Shown here: positions 21,362 to 24,682 of the stretch, piece after piece
Layout of the letters: every line of letters starts with the position of its first letter
Numbering within the stretch: position 1 is the stretch's first letter
Origin: Chloroflexota bacterium
GTDB taxonomy: Bacteria; Chloroflexota; Limnocylindria; Limnocylindrales; CSP1-4
Length of the DNA: 24,682 nt
Assembly: GCA_017882025.1 (NCBI GenBank)
Contig: JADGQG010000004.1
Coordinates: 1 to 24,682, forward strand
Reading direction: 5' to 3'
Notes under the pieces: model-generated
Seen by the model: the letters and a program-made list of their open reading frames with translations, nothing else
What the model was told of the DNA's origin: nothing
Database searches by the model: none
Position numbers and translations under genes: made by a program

Positions 21362-22483
21362 ATGCCCCGGATCGACCTGCGCTCGGACACCGTCACCCAC
21401 CCCACTCCAGCGATGCGGCACGCGATGGCGGAGGCGGAGGTCGGCGACGACGTCTTCGGCGACGACCCGACGGTCAATGCGCTCGAGGAACGTGCGGCCG
21501 CGCTCCTCGGGAAGGAGGCCGGTCTCTTCGTCGCCTCGGGCACGATGGGCAACCTCGTGGCGCAGATGGCGCACCTGGGCCGTGGCCAGGAGACGATCGC
21601 GAGCGCCGAGAGCCATCTCGTCATGGACGAGGCCGCCGGTCACGCCGTCGTCGTCGGGACGAGCATCCGGGCCCTCCCGGACCGTGCCGACGGCACGCTG
21701 GACCTGGGCCTCGTGGCCGAATCCTTCCGCGACCCGGAGGACCCGCACGAGCCGCTGAGCGGCCTCGTGGCGATCGAGAACACGCATGCCCACTCGATGG
21801 GCCAGCCCCTGAGCGTCACCTACACGCAGGCGGTCGCGGACGTGGCCCACGCACAGGGCGTGCCCCTCCACGTTGACGGCGCCCGCTTCTTCAACGCGGT
21901 CGTGGCGCTGGGCGTGGACCCCGCCGCGCTCGCCGGGCCCGCCGATTCCGTCACGTTCTGCCTCAGCAAGGGGCTCGCCTGCCCGATCGGCTCGGTGGTG
22001 GTCGGGTCGCGCGCCTACATCTGGCGCGCCCGGCGTGCGCGCAAGCTCCTGGGCGGCGGCATGCGCCAGGTCGGCGTGCTCGCCGCGCCGGGCCTCCTCG
22101 CCCTCTCCGACGGGCCCGACGGGATGATCCCCCGCCTTGCCGAGGACCATGCGAACGCCCGTCGCCTGGCCGAGGGATTGGCGGACATGGCAGGCATCGA
22201 ATCGCCGGGCGGGGCAGCGCAGCCAACGCCCGGTCGCCTGGATCCCGCCCGCGCCCGGACCAACTTCGTGATCTTCCGGGTTGCCCGCGACCGGGCCGCG
22301 TTCCTCGACGCGCTCGAGGCGCAGGGCGTGCTCATGGTCACGTACCCGCACGGGACGATCCGGGCCGTGACGCACTACGGGATCACCGTCGACGATATCG
22401 ACGCAACGCTCGTGGCGGTCCGGGCCGCCCTCGCGGAGACGGCCGGCAGCACGGTCGGTGCGGCTGCGGCGGCCGGCGCCTGA
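21362..22483 (+). CDS. ltaE: Low-specificity L-threonine aldolase
   Basis: 373 residues. PLP-dependent fold type I enzyme of the beta-eliminating lyase family: it begins I-D-L-R-S-D-T-V-T-x-P-T, has G-D-D-V-F-G-D-D-P-T-V-N, the PLP-binding H170-V-D172-G-A-R175 and the Schiff-base lysine K203 in C-L-S-K-G-L-x-x-P-I-G. It splits threonine or allo-threonine to glycine and acetaldehyde. The ATG at 21362 gives the exact family N-terminus; TATCCT nine bases upstream suggests a leaderless message. The HisA-like gene starts 11 bases after its stop, so the two are cotranscribed. The last 15 residues are an Ala/Gly tail. Confidence 0.93.
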   Translation: MPRIDLRSDTVTHPTPAMRHAMAEAEVGDDVFGDDPTVNALEERAAALLGKEAGLFVASGTMGNLVAQMAHLGRGQETIASAESHLVMDEAAGHAVVVGTSIRALPDRADGTLDLGLVAESFRDPEDPHEPLSGLVAIENTHAHSMGQPLSVTYTQAVADVAHAQGVPLHVDGARFFNAVVALGVDPAALAGPADSVTFCLSKGLACPIGSVVVGSRAYIWRARRARKLLGGGMRQVGVLAAPGLLALSDGPDGMIPRLAEDHANARRLAEGLADMAGIESPGGAAQPTPGRLDPARARTNFVIFRVARDRAAFLDALEAQGVLMVTYPHGTIRAVTHYGITVDDIDATLVAVRAALAETAGSTVGAAAAAGA

Positions 22484-22494
22484 GCCGGAAGCGC

Positions 22495-23196
22495 GTGCTC
22501 ATCATCCCCTCGATCGACCTTGCCGGCGGCCGCTCGCGGATCGTCCACTGGCCCGGTGCCGCAGCCGGGATCGGCGCTCCCAGCGACCGACCCGAGGTGA
22601 TCGCCGAGCGGTTCGTCGCGCTGGGCGCCCGGTCGATCCACCTCGTCGACTTCGACGGGGCGCAGCAGGGCCGGCCGGTCAACCTGGAGGCCGTGGGGCG
22701 GGTCGCCGGTCGGGTCGGCGTTCCGCTCCAGGTCGCGGGCGGGATGGAGGGCGCGGACAACATCCGGCTCGCGTTCGCGGCCGGCGCCACCCGGGTCCTG
22801 CTCGCGATGGGCGTCGCCGACGACGATGCGACGCTGCGCGCGTGCGTCGAGGTGGCCGGTGACTGGCTGGCAGTCGGGCTGGACCCGCGTCCGGAGCGCT
22901 TCGCGGAGTACCCGTGGAAGCGCCTGCGCCGGCCGAGCTTCGACGACGTCACGGCCGAGCTGGTGGGCCTCGGCGTGCGGCGGTTCGTGCTCTCGCACGG
23001 CGGCGGCGCGACCGATCCCGCGCTCGTCGAGCGCCTCGTGCGCGACCTCGATGTCGAGGTCGTGATCGCCGGCGGGGTCACCGACCTCGCGGCCATTCGT
23101 CGCCTGCGGGATGCCGGCGTGACCGGCATCCTCCTCGGAGAGGTTCTCCTCTCCGGCCGCATCGAGTACCCCGCCGCCATGGAGGCCGCCGCATGA
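22495..23196 (+). CDS. hisA: HisA-like phosphoribosyl isomerase
   Basis: 233 residues, TIM barrel. HisA features: I-P-S-I-D8-L with the first catalytic aspartate, V-D-F-D-G-A-x-x-G-R-P-V-N, phosphate loops A-G-G-M (81-84) and A-G-G-V-T-D, and a second aspartate D130 in V-G-L-D. HisA opens the ribose ring of ProFAR in histidine synthesis. It is divergent: the usual G-G-G-I-R-S loop is A-G-G-M-E-G, the Q-G-D-Y region is H-W-P-G-A-A-A, and no other his gene is near. A related isomerase role (as in PriA or a paralog) is possible. GTG at 22495 has GGAA upstream. Its stop overlaps the cyclophilin start (ATGA). Confidence 0.8.
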   Translation: MLIIPSIDLAGGRSRIVHWPGAAAGIGAPSDRPEVIAERFVALGARSIHLVDFDGAQQGRPVNLEAVGRVAGRVGVPLQVAGGMEGADNIRLAFAAGATRVLLAMGVADDDATLRACVEVAGDWLAVGLDPRPERFAEYPWKRLRRPSFDDVTAELVGLGVRRFVLSHGGGATDPALVERLVRDLDVEVVIAGGVTDLAAIRRLRDAGVTGILLGEVLLSGRIEYPAAMEAAA

Positions 23197-23873
23197 GCGT
23201 CCGATCGCTTCGCCGCCCCGTCGCCCTGGCCGGGGCCGCGGTACTCCTGCTGGGCGCGTGTTCCGGGAGCGCCACCCCGACCCCCGCCGCAAGCGCGGCA
23301 GCGAGCACGGGCTTGACGGGATGCCCGACGAGCGCGCCGGCGCCGATGGCCGCGACCGATACGGCGACGGTCACCCTGGCCACCGAGAAGGGCAGCATCG
23401 TGATCAAGGTCACCGGCTCGCTGGCCCCGAACGCGACCGGCAACTTCGTCGCACTCGCCGCCTGCGGCTTCTACGACGGCGTGGTGTTCCATCGGCTCGT
23501 GCCGGGCTTCGTCATCCAGGGCGGCGACGGCCAGTATGGCCGGGCGCCGAACGTGGACGCGGCACACGTCGGGGGCGGCGGCCCCGGCTACACGATCGCG
23601 GACGACCCGGTGACCACGCCGTACCGGCGCGGGACCGTGGCGATGGCCCGCACGAGCACGCCCAACTCGCAGGGCTCGCAGTTCTTCATCGTCCTGAAAG
23701 ATGAGGCTGGCAGCGTGCTCGCGCAAACCAACACCTACGCGATCATGGGCGAGGTGACGTCAGGCATGGATACCGTGGATACGATCGCCGCCCTGCCCAA
23801 CTCCGGCGAGCCGGACAACGCCGCGCTCGACCCGCGGCCGATGATCACGAAGGCAACCGTGACGCGTCCCTGA
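23193..23873 (+). CDS. Cyclophilin-type peptidyl-prolyl isomerase, lipoprotein
   Basis: 226 residues. Signal peptide with lipobox L-L-G-A-C23, short Ala/Ser/Thr linker with a second cysteine (C44), then a cyclophilin domain: F-H-R-L-V-P-G-F-V-I-Q-G-G-D with the active arginine, phenylalanine and glutamine, and N-S-Q-G-S-Q-F-F-I. It should catalyse proline isomerisation in exported proteins. The start ATG lies in the HisA-like stop (ATGA). It is followed after 62 bases by a cytosolic paralog, so the two look like a duplication with different targeting. Confidence 0.92.
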   Translation: MSVRSLRRPVALAGAAVLLLGACSGSATPTPAASAAASTGLTGCPTSAPAPMAATDTATVTLATEKGSIVIKVTGSLAPNATGNFVALAACGFYDGVVFHRLVPGFVIQGGDGQYGRAPNVDAAHVGGGGPGYTIADDPVTTPYRRGTVAMARTSTPNSQGSQFFIVLKDEAGSVLAQTNTYAIMGEVTSGMDTVDTIAALPNSGEPDNAALDPRPMITKATVTRP

Positions 23874-23935
23874 CGACATCACCTGCCGATCCCGCGACGG
23901 CCCCGCCGCCACCCCAGTTGACTGAAGGAGCACCC

Positions 23936-24439
23936 GTGACGAAGGCAACCATCGAGACCACCAAGGGCCAGATCGTCGTCGAGCTCGACGACGTCGGAAC
24001 TCCGAAGGCGGCCGGCAACTTCATCAAGCTCGCCAGGCAGGGTTTCTACGACGGCGTGATCTTCCACCGCGTCATCCCGGGCTTCGTGGTCCAGGCTGGC
24101 GACGGCGAGTTCGGCCGAATGGACGAGAAGGGCCAGATCCGCAATGCCGGCCGCGTCGGCTCCGGCGGGCCGGGCTACAAGTTCGAGGACGAGCCCTTTA
24201 CCGGCGACTACGGGCGTGGCGCGCTCGCGATGGCGAACGCCGGCCCGAATACGAACGGATCGCAGTTCTTCATCTGCCACCAGGACCTGCGCGGCAAGCT
24301 CCCGAAGAACTACACCCGCTTCGGCGAGGTGCTCAACGGTATGGACGTGGTCGACGCGATCGCCGCGGCGCCGCGCAACAGCCGCGACTATCCCGATTCG
24401 CCCGTTGCCATGACCTCGGTGACGATCGAGGAGGCCTGA
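23936..24439 (+). CDS. Cyclophilin-type peptidyl-prolyl isomerase, cytosolic
   Basis: 167 residues, a plain cyclophilin domain without signal peptide. Active residues lie in F-H-R-V-I-P-G-F-V-V-Q-A-G-D and N-G-S-Q-F-F-I. It should speed proline isomerisation during folding in the cytoplasm. GTG at 23936 is preceded by GAAGGAG with a six-base gap, which decides the start; an in-frame TTG at 23918 lies before the ribosome site. It probably shares the transcript with the lipoprotein paralog upstream. No terminator hairpin with a T tail was seen before the strong promoter at 24564. Confidence 0.93.
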   Translation: MTKATIETTKGQIVVELDDVGTPKAAGNFIKLARQGFYDGVIFHRVIPGFVVQAGDGEFGRMDEKGQIRNAGRVGSGGPGYKFEDEPFTGDYGRGALAMANAGPNTNGSQFFICHQDLRGKLPKNYTRFGEVLNGMDVVDAIAAAPRNSRDYPDSPVAMTSVTIEEA

Positions 24440-24563
24440 CCGACGGCCGACCGTTCGGGGGCTGCGAACCGATCGCGACGCTTGCCCGACCTCCCGCCGC
24501 AACCTTCGCCGGCCAAACGGCGCGAATGTTGCGAGATATTAATGCGCGGACGAACAAAAACCC

Positions 24564-24592
24564 TTGGCGTGAGCGTCGTGACGGGGTACAGT
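24564..24592 (+). promoter_or_regulatory. Strong promoter near the right edge
   Basis: TTGGCG (24564-24569) and TACAGT (24587-24592) are exactly 17 bases apart, each 4/6 to consensus. Upstream is an unusually A/T-rich stretch for this genome (24520-24560, with ATATTAATG and CAAAAAC), like an UP element. The start should be near 24599. Confidence 0.65.
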
Positions 24593-24598
24593 AAAGGC

Positions 24599-24682
24599 CG
24601 TCGCGCAAGCGACGCTGCTGCCCTAGTTACAGGGTCATGGGTAGGTAGGGTCAGGGTAGTCGGTGCAGCCGGCGTGATAGAT
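24599..24682 (+). ncRNA. Start of a structured transcript, cut by the window
   Basis: The predicted RNA opens with a perfect hairpin CGTCGC-GCAA-GCGACG (24599-24614) capped by a GNRA tetraloop, then CCCT-AGTTAC-AGGG (24621-24634) and a run of four GGG tracts. No start codon with a ribosome site or family sequence is seen before the window ends. It could be a non-coding RNA or a long 5' leader; it does not look like the start of tRNA, tmRNA, RNase P RNA, SRP RNA or 16S rRNA. Confidence 0.35.
24632..24656 (+). other. G-quadruplex motif in the edge transcript
   Basis: Four GGG tracts at 24632, 24639, 24648 and 24654 are separated by loops of 4, 6 and 3 bases, fitting the G3-N1-7 rule. The G tracts would be in the RNA. 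The first tract also pairs with CCCT at 24621-24624, so hairpin and quadruplex exclude each other. Confidence 0.6.

Noticed and set aside
24599..24682. Start of an rRNA operon, RNase P RNA or tmRNA
   Set aside because: The strong promoter fits, but none of the 5' consensus sequences of these RNAs is visible.

Overview
This is a very GC-rich (about 70% by eye), gene-dense bacterial segment. TGA stops dominate, GTG starts are common, genes are often coupled by ATGA/GTGA overlaps, and TAnnnT boxes sit 6-9 bases before several starts, the layout of leaderless transcripts. With the gene content (VKOR plus DsbA pair, MshB/Mca-like deacetylase, lipoprotein NirK with an actinobacterial-type copper loop, CrtC/AttH-like protein) this points to a soil or freshwater Chloroflexota of the Limnocylindria/Ellin6529 kind, or a high-GC actinobacterium. 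The window alone cannot settle it; the assignment is inference.

Layout. 1-2836: a cut-off CrtC/AttH lipocalin-like gene faces a minus-strand block of VKOR, a membrane-anchored DsbA-like thioredoxin (an oxidative folding pair) and an FTR1/EfeU iron permease with a good promoter. 2837-3454: no gene, but the iron-permease promoter and a zur-type operator candidate. 3455-6719: a compact zinc uptake operon zur-znuA-znuC-znuB; the ATPase has histidine-rich tails at both ends. 6720-12025: a probable redox operon with a 45-codon leader ORF, an OmpR-type response regulator, a histidine kinase, a heme-binding ferric-reductase-like membrane protein, two small unrecognised coiled-coil proteins and ApbE, the enzyme that attaches FMN to exported proteins.

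12050-13706 (minus): a membrane-anchored SRPBCC protein and a FabL/FabI-like short-chain reductase. 13815-16855: a nitrogen-oxide module, with an Rrf2/NsrR-like [Fe-S] regulator, a polytopic His-containing membrane protein and, divergent from it, a lipoprotein copper nitrite reductase; an inverted repeat overlaps the shared promoter region. 17014-19300: a CaiB/BaiF CoA-transferase divergent from a PIG-L deacetylase. 19376-21202 (minus): a CapA-like lipoprotein and tRNA-Asp(GTC). 21362-24439: low-specificity threonine aldolase, a HisA-like isomerase and two tandem cyclophilins (one lipoprotein, one cytosolic). 24564-24682: a strong promoter and the start of a structured transcript that runs off the window.

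The main themes are metal uptake (Fe, Zn), extracytoplasmic redox chemistry (disulfides, heme/flavin electron transfer, copper nitrite reduction) and its sensing. The least explained part is the 6.9-12.0 kb cassette: heme membrane protein plus ApbE without a recognisable FMN-binding domain, but with a coiled-coil protein carrying a Thr-Gly-Ala-Ser tail motif.
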